The notes: a model not told the origin generated them from the sequence alone. A stretch of DNA of 50,672 nt from Lachnospiraceae bacterium (GCA_022769665.1 JALEIR010000023.1:1-50672); one strand, 5' to 3'; shown: positions 25,778-34,942, counted from the first letter of the stretch. A program made the numbers and translations.

Positions 25778-26707
25778 ATGGCTAAGAAAAAAGAAGAGGT
25801 AATTCGCGGCGCAGAGGTAACCAGCGATGGCAGCAGAGCGATTAACAAATTCCGTATCAGCGATTTTGTAATGATGGCAATTATTGTAATTCTTTGCCTG
25901 ACCTGTATCCTTCCCTTTATTCATCTGGCTGCAAAATCCATATCAAGTGATGCAGCCGTTGTGGCAAAAAGAGTTTTCTTATGGCCAAAGGGGGTCACGT
26001 TTGCAGCATATAAGTCTATTTTTGTAGACGGCGGATTGACCTATTCCATGATATACAGTGTGATTGTTACATTAATCTTTACTTTGCTGGGAATGGTGGT
26101 ATGTACCTGTGCCGCTTATCCTCTTTCCAAAAAGAGACTGAAAGGAAGAACATTCTTTACCTTCCTGCTGATGTTTCCCATGTACTTTGGTGCAGGTTTG
26201 ATTCCCGCCTATCTGTTGATGAAGGATTTGCATTTGCTGGACACCATGTGGGTATTGATTTTACCTTTGATATATTCACCCTACAATATGCTGATTATGA
26301 AGACTTCCCTGCAGACCAGTATACCGGACAGCCTGGAGGAATCGGCATTTCTGGACGGAGCAAGCAATTTCCAAATATTGTTTAAGATTGTGTTGCCGCT
26401 TTCAAAGCCGGTGCTTGCGACATTGTCTTTGTTTTATGCGGTGGGACGTTGGAATGCATACGCTGACAACAAGTATTACATAAAGACCGATTCTTTAAAA
26501 ATGGCGCAGTATAAACTGTCCCAGATGGTTTCCTCCGCATCGGAGGCACAGACCATTTCCCTTTCGGAAGCGGCAGCGGTTACCAGTACACCGGAGGTGC
26601 TGCAGGCAGCAGCCATAATGATTGTAACCATACCGATTATCTGCATTTATCCTTTTCTGCAGAAATATTTCGTAAAGGGCGTTATGATCGGAGCAGTAAA
26701 GGGCTGA
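25778..26707 (+). CDS. Sugar ABC transporter permease, LplC/YtcP type
   Basis: Second permease half, 309 residues, six helices. The EAA-type loop is LEESAFLDGASNFQILFKIVLP (core ESAFLDGASNFQ). PMYFGAGLIPAYLLMKDL and the C-terminal FLQKYFVKGVMIGAVKG are typical of the LplC/YtcP family. AAGGAGGTGAAGGTGA lies before the ATG, 14 bases after the first permease stop. It should heterodimerise with the upstream permease. Confidence 0.9.
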   Translation: MAKKKEEVIRGAEVTSDGSRAINKFRISDFVMMAIIVILCLTCILPFIHLAAKSISSDAAVVAKRVFLWPKGVTFAAYKSIFVDGGLTYSMIYSVIVTLIFTLLGMVVCTCAAYPLSKKRLKGRTFFTFLLMFPMYFGAGLIPAYLLMKDLHLLDTMWVLILPLIYSPYNMLIMKTSLQTSIPDSLEESAFLDGASNFQILFKIVLPLSKPVLATLSLFYAVGRWNAYADNKYYIKTDSLKMAQYKLSQMVSSASEAQTISLSEAAAVTSTPEVLQAAAIMIVTIPIICIYPFLQKYFVKGVMIGAVKG

Positions 26708-26782
26708 TTGATTACAGGTAGTTTTCCCGGAAGGCCGGGTATGAATAAAAACTATATCTAATTTAAAGGAGGAATTTATTTT

Positions 26783-28507
26783 ATGAAGAAGAACACACTT
26801 CAGAAGGTTCTTGCCACAGCAATGGTTGGCGCTATGGCAATGGGCACTTTGACAGGATGCGGCAACGATCAGGGCAGTACACCTGTATCTGACACCCCTG
26901 CTTCTACAAGTCAGGAAAGCAGCACCCAGGCAGAGGGCGGAGAGACAAAAACAGAAGCGGTACCCGGTATTGAGGGTTATACTGCTTTCGCAGATCAGGT
27001 AACTCTGACCATTCCCGTTTATGACAGAGGTAAGGAAGGCGTTCCCGCAATCGGAACAGGCGACAACTATTGGGAAGGTTGGCTTCAGGAGAACTTCGGT
27101 GATAAGTACAATATCAAGCTGGAGTTTGAGCCCATCGCCCGTGGCGGTGTTCTCGAGGCTTACAACCTTTTGGCAGCTTCCGAGGATCTTCCTACTTTCC
27201 TGATGGAGTATGACTATCCCAAGCAGGCACAGTGGGTGGCAGACGGATTCCTGACAACCTATGATTTGGAGGAGTTCGCATTTATTGCTCCTACCTATTA
27301 TCAGAGAATGGTTGACCTGGATCAGATTCAGTACACAACCATGAACGACGAGACATACTTTGTTCTTGCCGAGAGACCTTACTACAACACCAACTATACC
27401 TTTATCACATGGGTTCGTATGGACTGGTTAAAGCAGGTTGGCTACGATCATATTCCCGCAAACCGCGCTGAGTATGTTGACGCTATGACAAAGATTCAGA
27501 ATGCAGGCATCTGTGCTCATCCCGCAGGAGGTGCCATGACCACCGGTACTGCAGGTATGGACCAGAACTATGCATTCAGAGATTATCCTACCAACGAAGA
27601 AGAGTGGGCAATGTACGGCGATTATGCAATTCCTGCTCTCGGTTGGGAGCCTAACAAGAAGCTTTTGAAGGAAGCAAACGAAAACTATGACCTTGGCTTT
27701 ACCGATCCTGACTTCTACACCATTGATGCTGCTACCGCAGAGGCTAACTTCATCAACGGCCAGGCTTATCAGTACAGCGCTTATATTTCCGCTGACATGC
27801 CTGTTTTGAAGTCCTTCTATGAGAACAATCCGGATGCTGAACTGGCTATCCTTGTTCAGAACAATGTTGCAGATACCGATTACGGTACTGTACCCGCATT
27901 CCGTTCCAACAATCCCTTCGGTATGATGATTGGCTTCTCTTCTCAGGCAACCGAGGATGAAATCAAGGCTGCCATGATGTACATGGAGTGGTGCACACAG
28001 CCTGAAAACCTGATGACTTTCCAGTGGGGCTTCGAAGGCGAGCACTATACTCTGGATGAGAACGGTCTGCCTGTAGCAATTGCAGATTACTCCGGAGACA
28101 AGGTTCAGGGCTTCAACAACAACAAGGACTACTGGTGCGTAACCATTGAGGCAAGAAATGCAGGTACCATCGAAGATATGATTAAGGCATCTTCTCCTAA
28201 GGGTCTGCCTCAGGACTTCACCGATGATATTATTGAGAACTACTATCAGCAGGTTGCTGCATGGGAGAAGGGTTGGGTTCCCACAGACTGCATGTTTGCT
28301 ACCGATATTCCCGCTGTAGCAGAATATCAGGGAACACTGCTTACTCTGTACGCTGAGCTGCGTGATGCACTGGTTATGTGCGACCCTGCAGATTTTGATG
28401 CTCTGTATGAGGAATCTGCTAAGAAGTATGCTGAGGCAGGTTATGCTGAAATTGCACAGCAGAGACTGGATGCTCTGAACAATGGCTTGAGCTCCAGAAT
28501 GAAATAA
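26783..28507 (+). CDS. Sugar-binding lipoprotein of the ABC transporter
   Basis: A 574-residue extracellular solute-binding protein. A basic start, hydrophobic segment and lipobox TLTGC (Cys26) mark a lipoprotein; a Ser/Thr/Glu-rich linker (about 30-60) follows. Large size fits the LplA/YtcQ-type family that binds oligosaccharides. Many Trp/Tyr residues could stack on sugars. AAAGGAGG precedes the ATG. Codon choice is more biased than in neighbouring genes (for example AAC, TTC, GGT, GTT, AAG), suggesting strong expression. A G/C-rich hairpin just after the stop may raise its level over the enzymes downstream. Confidence 0.9.
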   Translation: MKKNTLQKVLATAMVGAMAMGTLTGCGNDQGSTPVSDTPASTSQESSTQAEGGETKTEAVPGIEGYTAFADQVTLTIPVYDRGKEGVPAIGTGDNYWEGWLQENFGDKYNIKLEFEPIARGGVLEAYNLLAASEDLPTFLMEYDYPKQAQWVADGFLTTYDLEEFAFIAPTYYQRMVDLDQIQYTTMNDETYFVLAERPYYNTNYTFITWVRMDWLKQVGYDHIPANRAEYVDAMTKIQNAGICAHPAGGAMTTGTAGMDQNYAFRDYPTNEEEWAMYGDYAIPALGWEPNKKLLKEANENYDLGFTDPDFYTIDAATAEANFINGQAYQYSAYISADMPVLKSFYENNPDAELAILVQNNVADTDYGTVPAFRSNNPFGMMIGFSSQATEDEIKAAMMYMEWCTQPENLMTFQWGFEGEHYTLDENGLPVAIADYSGDKVQGFNNNKDYWCVTIEARNAGTIEDMIKASSPKGLPQDFTDDIIENYYQQVAAWEKGWVPTDCMFATDIPAVAEYQGTLLTLYAELRDALVMCDPADFDALYEESAKKYAEAGYAEIAQQRLDALNNGLSSRMK

Positions 28508-28541
28508 TTCGGACAACGAATCATAAGAACCAAATGAATGC

Positions 28542-28567
28542 GGCCCCCCGGCACCGTCTGGGGGGCT
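28542..28567 (+). terminator. G/C-rich hairpin after the binding-protein gene (possible attenuator)
   Basis: GCCCCCCGG pairs with CTGGGGGGC (one G-T pair), loop CACCGT, followed by only TGTCTT. The weak T tract suggests partial termination or protection of the upstream mRNA rather than a full stop, since enzyme genes continue downstream. Confidence 0.65.
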
Positions 28568-28578
28568 GTCTTAAAAAA

Positions 28579-28660
28579 TATGTGTTTTCCGATTCCTGTT
28601 TGTAAATCATGATTGCCGGAAAAAGGAAAGTAAAATAAAATGAGAATCGGAAAACACATA
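28579..28660. repeat. Perfect 17-bp inverted repeat between binding protein and GH105
   Basis: The left arm 28579-28595 (TATGTGTTTTCCGATTC) is exactly complementary to the right arm 28644-28660, separated by 48 bases. In RNA it gives a 17-pair stem without a T tract. It lies after the G/C hairpin and 39 bases before the GH105 start. Confidence 0.85.
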
Positions 28661-28698
28661 AATTTAAGGCAAGCCCGGAAGGGCAGAACGGAGGACAT

Positions 28699-29751
28699 AT
28701 GCTGAAGCTGGAATACGATAAAAAGCAGATTGAAGAGGTTATCGACAAAATTGTAAAGAAGACCATGAACATGGACCTGACCTGGGACTGGCCCTGCGGG
28801 GTAGCTTACTATGGTATCGGTGAGGCATATGAAAAGACCGGAAAACAGGAATATCTGGATATGCTGAAGGACAGAGTGGATGAGCTGATTGACCTTGGAC
28901 TGCCGAAGGTGTGGACAGTCAATGCATGCGCCATGGGACATTGCCTGATTACTCTTTATAAGGCAACGGGAGAACAGCGCTACTATGATATTCTGATGAG
29001 CAAGATTGCGTATATTACCAAGGATGCTCTTCGCTTTGGGGATAATGTGTTGCAACACACAGTTTCTGCCAACAATGATTTTCCGGAGCAGGCATGGTGC
29101 GATACCCTGTTTATGGCTGCTTTCCTTTTACTTCGTGTTGGTGTGATGAATCATGATGAGGCGATGATTGAGGATGCGCTGAACCAGTATTATTGGCATA
29201 TCAAATATCTGCAGAATCCCAGCAGCGGACTTTGGTATCACGGATATAATAATCTGACCGGCGATCATATGTCCGGTATTTACTGGGGCAGAGCCAATGC
29301 CTGGGCAGCATATACCATGGCACAGGTGAGCGGAATTCTGCCGGAATGTTATCTTTATCCGAAATATATTGATATTGCAGGCTCTCTGAACGAGCAGCTG
29401 GCAACCCTGAAAACTCTTCAGACAGAAAACGGTCTTTGGAGGACTGTGCTGGATGATCCGGATTCTTACGAGGAGATTTCCGCTTCCGCAGGAATTGCGG
29501 CAGCAATGCTTACCAGAGGAAATCCTCTGCATTCCAAATATATCAACAAATCTATCAAAGGACTGTTGGAGAATGTCAGCGAGGACGGCAAAGTAATGAA
29601 TGTGTCCGGCGGTACCGCTGTTATGAGAGACAAGGAAGGCTACAGAGGAATTCCGAAGGCATACATACAAGGATGGGGACAGGGACTTGCCCTGGCATTT
29701 TTCTCCACACTTCTGATTTCCGATGAGATTACAAAGGATGGTGCTCTGTAA
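28699..29751 (+). CDS. GH105 unsaturated rhamnogalacturonyl hydrolase (YteR-like)
   Basis: Cytoplasmic enzyme that removes the 4,5-unsaturated galacturonic acid left at the non-reducing end of rhamnogalacturonan fragments by lyases. The 350-residue protein shows the alpha/alpha-barrel pattern; WCDTLFMA gives the likely catalytic Asp135 (Asp143 in Bacillus YteR, from memory), and YWGRANAWAAYTMA and GWGQGLAL are other family segments. There is no signal peptide, so the substrate must be imported, presumably by the transporter encoded upstream. GGAGGAC precedes the ATG. The next gene starts 2 bases after its stop. Confidence 0.9.
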   Translation: MLKLEYDKKQIEEVIDKIVKKTMNMDLTWDWPCGVAYYGIGEAYEKTGKQEYLDMLKDRVDELIDLGLPKVWTVNACAMGHCLITLYKATGEQRYYDILMSKIAYITKDALRFGDNVLQHTVSANNDFPEQAWCDTLFMAAFLLLRVGVMNHDEAMIEDALNQYYWHIKYLQNPSSGLWYHGYNNLTGDHMSGIYWGRANAWAAYTMAQVSGILPECYLYPKYIDIAGSLNEQLATLKTLQTENGLWRTVLDDPDSYEEISASAGIAAAMLTRGNPLHSKYINKSIKGLLENVSEDGKVMNVSGGTAVMRDKEGYRGIPKAYIQGWGQGLALAFFSTLLISDEITKDGAL

Positions 29752-29753
29752 AT

Positions 29754-31553
29754 ATGTTTCGCAGGAATTTCCTGTTCGGAGTGGACTCCGGCACGGCAAA
29801 CATAATTGATGTCAGTGCAACGGATTTATACCAACCGGGCAAAGGCTACGGCTTTATCACAGAGAAAAACAGAAGAGAACAGGAACTTTTGAAAATATCG
29901 GAGTTAAATTCCGGTTTCGATACTTTTTACTGGTATCAGGATATGGATTTGACATACCCGGAGGATGATATTTCAGGCTGTTTTCTGGATTCGGATAAAA
30001 TGGTAAGAGAACTTGAAGAGGAAGCCGGAGAAGAGTTTGCCGGAGAACACAGGCGTGTTCCGCTTATCTTTAAAGTGGATGTACCCCGTCAGGGGAATTA
30101 TAAGGTGACCATTACCATTCGTACAAAGGAGCCCATGAAGGATGTACTGATTTTTGCGGGGCGCAGACATCTGGAGTTTTTCGGAGATATTCCGGGAAAC
30201 ACAGAGTTTACACATACCATGATGGTAAATGTGTGTGATATTGTACCAAGAGGGCAGACCAGGATATACACGGATAAATCTCTGGATATAACTGTGGTGG
30301 CAAATCAGCCCAGAATCAGCAGCATCAGCATTGCGGAAACGGTTTGCCCCGTGATTTACATAGCAGGTGATTCTACCGTGACGGACCAGAGCGCAGATTA
30401 TCCTTATGCGCCGGGTACCAGCTATTCCGGGTGGGGACAGATGCTTTCCGCTTATCTGGATGAGAATATAGCAGTCTCCAATCATGCACATTCCGGCTTA
30501 ACTACAGACAGTTTCCGAAAAGAAGGGCATTATGCTGTGATTGACCAGTACAGCAAACCCGGAGATTTTTTCTTCTGCCAGTTTGGGCACAATGACCAGA
30601 AGCTGCAGGAATTAAAGGCAGAAGGGGGATATCGGACCAATCTGCTCAGATATATCGGTGAATGCCGTGAAAAGGGGACATATCCTGTTCTTGTGACCCC
30701 TATTGCCCGAAACAGCTGGAAGGGAAATGACGGTTCCTATAATGATTTATTATGGGAATATGCGGAAACCTGCAGGGAGATTGGAAGAACTGCTGAGGTT
30801 CCCGTACTGGATTTGCATCAGCTGAGTAAAGATTTCATTATAGATAAAGGACTGGAAGCATCCAAGGCATATTTCTTTCCAAATGATTTTACACATAGTA
30901 ATGATTATGGCGCATATTATATGGCCGGCCTTGTGGCAAAGGAAATTGTCAGAGTATGCGGAAATCATGAGGAGCCGGGTTACCGTTTTCTGGCAAAGTG
31001 CGTGACGGAAGGCTTCGGACAGTGGAATCCGGCAGAGGTAATTGCGGTGCCGGTAAAACCGAAAAAGTTTGAAGCTATGATAAATCCCTGGGGGGAAACC
31101 GAACTTCTCTCGGATATCAAAGATTTAGATGCACCTTTGGACAGAGTGACGGCATTGGATATGATTATCAAAACGGCAAGGTTTTTCCCCATAAATGTAT
31201 ATAATGATATGTTTACGGATGTAGTTGGTCACGAGTGGTATGCGGGTACCGTAGAATGTGCTTATCAGAATGGTATTATTGATGAACATTTGGTGGATAA
31301 TCATTGTTTCTGTCCGGAAAAGGAGTTAACGCTGGAAGAATTTCTGGTGTTTGCCGTGAATGGATATAAGAGCAGGAAGACTCTTCCCGAAGAAATTGCC
31401 TGCGGGTATGATAATTGCTGTCAACCTTTTGCACGTGGCTTTATCAGGGCGGCCTGCAGTATCGGTATATTGAAATCCGACGGCAGCGAGCAGTTAAGCC
31501 GGGTGATTACCAGAAGGGAAGCGGTCGAAATTTGCAGAAAAATGAAAATTTAG
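29754..31553 (+). CDS. SGNH esterase (rhamnogalacturonan acetylesterase-like) with SLH-like tail
   Basis: A 599-residue, three-part protein. Residues ~1-195 are beta-rich with YKVTITIRTKEP, a carbohydrate-binding-like jelly roll. Residues ~200-405 are an SGNH esterase: GDST (nucleophile Ser207), GHND (His279, Asn280) and DFTH (Asp378, His381), closest in pattern to rhamnogalacturonan acetylesterases. The rest (about 450-599) resembles S-layer homology repeats, for example FTDVVGHEWYAGTVECAYQN. No signal peptide is visible, so the whole protein seems cytoplasmic, odd for SLH repeats. Start coupled to the GH105 stop with no close ribosome site. Likely role: deacetylating imported oligosaccharides. 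Confidence 0.85.
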   Translation: MFRRNFLFGVDSGTANIIDVSATDLYQPGKGYGFITEKNRREQELLKISELNSGFDTFYWYQDMDLTYPEDDISGCFLDSDKMVRELEEEAGEEFAGEHRRVPLIFKVDVPRQGNYKVTITIRTKEPMKDVLIFAGRRHLEFFGDIPGNTEFTHTMMVNVCDIVPRGQTRIYTDKSLDITVVANQPRISSISIAETVCPVIYIAGDSTVTDQSADYPYAPGTSYSGWGQMLSAYLDENIAVSNHAHSGLTTDSFRKEGHYAVIDQYSKPGDFFFCQFGHNDQKLQELKAEGGYRTNLLRYIGECREKGTYPVLVTPIARNSWKGNDGSYNDLLWEYAETCREIGRTAEVPVLDLHQLSKDFIIDKGLEASKAYFFPNDFTHSNDYGAYYMAGLVAKEIVRVCGNHEEPGYRFLAKCVTEGFGQWNPAEVIAVPVKPKKFEAMINPWGETELLSDIKDLDAPLDRVTALDMIIKTARFFPINVYNDMFTDVVGHEWYAGTVECAYQNGIIDEHLVDNHCFCPEKELTLEEFLVFAVNGYKSRKTLPEEIACGYDNCCQPFARGFIRAACSIGILKSDGSEQLSRVITRREAVEICRKMKI

Positions 31554-31573
31554 TGTAGAGGGAGGAAAAAGAA

Positions 31574-33727
31574 ATGTCCAAGGCACAAGGAGGGTTTACC
31601 CTTCCCGGAGAATCCGGCTATGAGGAGCTTACCTTAAAAATGGCCGAAAAGTGGGGAGCTGACGTCATCAGAGATAGCGACGGCACTGTTCTCTCAGACG
31701 AAATTGTTCATGCAGGCTATGGCATTTACTCCACAATATGTATTATCAGGGATCATAATGAATGGGCAAAAAAGAATACCGATAAGCTTCAGCAGACTTT
31801 TCTTTGTACTCCGGAGACAGTGGCAGAGAAAGAAGAAGTGACTATCCGTCTGATGGAGAGCTTTTTTGAAGAGCAGTTTCGTGTGAATGACAGCGAGGGG
31901 GCTTTCTCCTATTGGGAGGTTTATGACAGAACTGTCAATGAAAAAGTAGACAGGGAGAAGTGGACTTATCAAAAGGGGGAAGGCACGGTTACGTTAAGAG
32001 GAATCACTCCCTTTCATAAGTATACCGTCAGTTTCCTTGCCTATCGTATCTGGGAAGAAATCTCCATGTACAATCATACAACGAACCATTGGGACAAAGA
32101 GCATTTGATGCAGTTGGAGCCCAGATATCCAAAGACACAGGAGTATCTGCTTGGCTGGATGAAAAACTGGTGTGAGACTCATCCGGATACCACTGTGGTG
32201 CGTTTTACTTCCATGTTCTATAATTTTGTGTGGATATGGGGGAGCAGCGAAAGAAACAGAAATCTCTTTTCCGACTGGGCTTCCTATGACTATACCGTCA
32301 GTGATATTGCGCTGGAAGAATTTGAGCTGAAATACGGTTACCGTATGACTGCGGAGGATTTTATCAACAAGGGTCAGCTTCATGTTACCCATATGCCCGG
32401 CAATCAGCGGAAGGCTGACTGGATGGCATTTATCAATGACTTTGTTATTTCTTTCGGCAGACAGCTGATTGCTCTTGTTCACAGCTATGGAAAAAAGGCT
32501 TATGTCTTTTATGATGACAGCTGGGTTGGTGTGGAACCTTACAACGGAAGATTTCAGGAGTTTGGCTTTGACGGCTTGATTAAATGCGTATTCTCCGGTT
32601 ATGAGGCGAGACTTTGCGCAGGTGTGGATGTTCCGACCCATGAGCTTCGGTTGCACCCCTATCTGTTTCCTGTAGGACTTGGTGGAGCACCTACATTTGC
32701 GAAAGGCGGCAATCCGACACTGGATGCCAAGAAATACTGGAACAGCGTGAGACGTGCATTGTTACGTGTCAAGATTGACAGAATCGGTCTTGGCGGATAT
32801 CTGCATCTGGTGCAGGATTTCCCGGATTTTTGTGATTACATAGAAAAGGTTTCCGATGAATTCCGGTTGATTCGTTCCTTCCATGATTCCGGTAAGCCCT
32901 ATACCATCAAGACAAAGGTAGCGGTTTTACATTATTGGGGAGCACTGCGCTCCTGGAGTCTGTCGGGGCATTTTCATGAGACAGATATGCACGACCTGAT
33001 TCATATTAATGAGGCATTGTCCGGTCTGCCGGTGGATGTCCGCTTTATTTCCTTTGAGGACGTGAAAAAAGGTGCATTGAAAGATGTGGATGTTGTCATC
33101 AATGCGGGGTATGCGGGCAGTGCATGGAGCGGCGGAGACAGCTGGAAGGATGATGAGCTGGTGACAATTCTTACCAAATGGGTATATGAAGGAGGAACCT
33201 TTATCGGTGTTAACGAACCTTCCGCAGCAGAAGGATATGACAGATTTTTCCGTATGGCACATGTGCTGGGTATTGATGAGGATACCGGTGCAAGGGTATG
33301 TCACGGAAAATGGAGTTTTGAAGCAGATGATACCGAGGAGCTTCTGCCGGCCGGGGCAACCGTGGAGCCAAAGGAGCATTTGTACCTGACCGATGGCAGG
33401 GCAAAGGTACTGCTTGCGGATGACGACAGACCGCTGGTCACTATAAATGATTTCGGAAAGGGAAAAGGCATTTATCTGGCATCTTTCCAAGTGGATCAGG
33501 AAAATACGCGTATGCTGTATCAGCTGATACGTTATGCAGGGGGAGAAGGTACAAGCGGGCTTTATATGACAGATAATTTATACACCGAATGTGCATACTA
33601 TCCCGAGAGCGGAAAGCTTGTGGTTATCAATAACAGCGACAGAGAGCAGACAACAACCATTCCTACCGAAAAGGGGGACAGGACTGTAACCATCGCACCC
33701 TATGACACTGTTTTTACAGAGATTTAG
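31574..33727 (+). CDS. GH112 phosphorylase, probably galactosyl-1,4-L-rhamnose phosphorylase
   Basis: A 717-residue cytoplasmic phosphorylase of family GH112, which cleaves beta-galactosides of GlcNAc/GalNAc (1,3) or L-rhamnose (1,4) with phosphate, yielding galactose 1-phosphate. Family segments include LQLEPRYP-like MQLEPRYPKT, TSMFYNFVWIWG, VFYDDSWVGVEPYNGRF (Asp314/Asp315 near the reported general acid) and LHPYLFPVGLGG. A C-terminal domain includes VINAGYAGSAWSG. No signal peptide. Placement with GH105 and a rhamnogalacturonan-type esterase favours the galactosyl-rhamnose activity, but host mucin or milk galacto-N-biose cannot be excluded from sequence alone. GGGAGGAAA precedes the ATG; a strong terminator ends the operon. 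Confidence 0.9.
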   Translation: MSKAQGGFTLPGESGYEELTLKMAEKWGADVIRDSDGTVLSDEIVHAGYGIYSTICIIRDHNEWAKKNTDKLQQTFLCTPETVAEKEEVTIRLMESFFEEQFRVNDSEGAFSYWEVYDRTVNEKVDREKWTYQKGEGTVTLRGITPFHKYTVSFLAYRIWEEISMYNHTTNHWDKEHLMQLEPRYPKTQEYLLGWMKNWCETHPDTTVVRFTSMFYNFVWIWGSSERNRNLFSDWASYDYTVSDIALEEFELKYGYRMTAEDFINKGQLHVTHMPGNQRKADWMAFINDFVISFGRQLIALVHSYGKKAYVFYDDSWVGVEPYNGRFQEFGFDGLIKCVFSGYEARLCAGVDVPTHELRLHPYLFPVGLGGAPTFAKGGNPTLDAKKYWNSVRRALLRVKIDRIGLGGYLHLVQDFPDFCDYIEKVSDEFRLIRSFHDSGKPYTIKTKVAVLHYWGALRSWSLSGHFHETDMHDLIHINEALSGLPVDVRFISFEDVKKGALKDVDVVINAGYAGSAWSGGDSWKDDELVTILTKWVYEGGTFIGVNEPSAAEGYDRFFRMAHVLGIDEDTGARVCHGKWSFEADDTEELLPAGATVEPKEHLYLTDGRAKVLLADDDRPLVTINDFGKGKGIYLASFQVDQENTRMLYQLIRYAGGEGTSGLYMTDNLYTECAYYPESGKLVVINNSDREQTTTIPTEKGDRTVTIAPYDTVFTEI

Positions 33728-33750
33728 AAGCGTGTACCGCATGGCGCACT

Positions 33751-33789
33751 AAAAAAAAGTTCAGGTGGACGAACCACCTGAACTTTTTT
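33751..33789. terminator. Bidirectional terminator at the end of the sugar operon
   Basis: GTTCAGGTGG/CCACCTGAAC with a five-base loop, flanked by A8 on the left and T6 on the right. The stop codon of the convergent minus-strand gene lies in the right T tract, so that gene ends inside its own terminator. Confidence 0.93.
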
Positions 33790-34903
33790 ATGGCTTGTTA
33801 ATGTCTTCAAAGCCGGGTTCTACAGCGACATGTGACACCTTATTGTAACGCAGCTCCAGGAAATGAGCACGATCCTTGTTGAAAAGCTTTCTCAGATCAT
33901 CGGAATAACCTACAACAACCCAGGGGAACATTTCGTTCATCTTTTTCAACATTTCCTGAGCAGTAGCCTCATTGGGAACACCAATGGTGTACCCGCTCTT
34001 TTCGCCATCAACAAAGATAACCACACTGTAGGTGACACCGGTCTTGATTCCGTTGGTGCGGTGTGTCGTGGTATTCTGGTAAGCCCACAGTATCTTGTTG
34101 TTGGCAATGGCTTTGGGAACAATGCTGTTCAAATCATAATAAGTGCAAAGACGGCCGATTTTGATGGTTCCCTTTTTGTTATAGGAGGTTGCGGAAGCGA
34201 GATCGGATTCAATGGAAGATTCGCTGTAGCCGGCATCCTCATAGGCTTTGCGGAACTTTTTCATATAGCCGCCCTTGGAGGCCTTTACAATACGGTAAAT
34301 ACCAAAGCCGACAAAAAATATACCGAGCAGGCACATAAAGATATAAAATACAGCATTGCTGTTCACTGCAGAAGTACCGGTTACATCAATATAATAAGGA
34401 AGAGTACCGTCATCAATATCGGCGGCAGACCAACCTGCCTCTGAAAAATATTCTTCGAAATAGTCGTATTCATCATTGCTCAATTTATGTATTTTTCCCA
34501 CAAGATGAAGAGGGGTGGAGCGAACCTCGTTGTAGGTGTTCTCAGCGATTTCTTCCATCTGGTTCTCATATTTCACAGGAACCTTGATGCTCATATAACG
34601 GAAGTCGGTGGCGTTGTCATTACCGGTCCAGATAACATAATAAAGGTCAGTGGTGGTGCGGCGGTGTGTGGAAGTGTTTTCACTGTACTCCTCCATATAG
34701 CATCCGAAATTGGCGGTTACGTCAATTTGCACCAGCTGGTTTCTGATTTCATCGGGCTCCAAATCCTCAAAAATTTCATAACCGTTTACTGTAGCAATAG
34801 TATCCGGAAAGATACCGATTATGATGAAAATTCCGATTAAGATGAGAATAACGGAACCAATCATGGAACTTTTAAAACTTTTTTTCTTCAGTGCTTCAAG
34901 CAT
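33788..34903 (-). CDS. Two-span membrane protein, possibly DUF6709 family
   Basis: A 371-residue protein with one helix near the N-terminus (about 16-38), an outer domain of ~150 residues (TNFGCYMEEYSEN; YYVIWTGNDNATDFRYMSIKVP), a second helix (about 185-207), and a soluble C-terminal domain (about 225-371) with LNSIVPKAIANNKILWAYQN and VVVGYSDDLRKLFNKD. I recall similar proteins under DUF6709 in Lachnospiraceae but cannot confirm it. ATG 34903 is 6 bases after GAGGAGG. Monocistronic; its stop lies inside the shared terminator. Function is unknown. Confidence 0.75.
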   Translation of the reverse strand: MLEALKKKSFKSSMIGSVILILIGIFIIIGIFPDTIATVNGYEIFEDLEPDEIRNQLVQIDVTANFGCYMEEYSENTSTHRRTTTDLYYVIWTGNDNATDFRYMSIKVPVKYENQMEEIAENTYNEVRSTPLHLVGKIHKLSNDEYDYFEEYFSEAGWSAADIDDGTLPYYIDVTGTSAVNSNAVFYIFMCLLGIFFVGFGIYRIVKASKGGYMKKFRKAYEDAGYSESSIESDLASATSYNKKGTIKIGRLCTYYDLNSIVPKAIANNKILWAYQNTTTHRTNGIKTGVTYSVVIFVDGEKSGYTIGVPNEATAQEMLKKMNEMFPWVVVGYSDDLRKLFNKDRAHFLELRYNKVSHVAVEPGFEDINKP

Positions 34904-34942
34904 AATATGCCTCCTCATTTCGAAGATAATAGTATCGCTAAG

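Noticed and set aside
27428..28516. Minus-strand open frame of 362 codons opposite the binding-protein gene
   Set aside because: Cys/His/Ile-rich shadow caused by the biased codons of the highly expressed lipoprotein gene.
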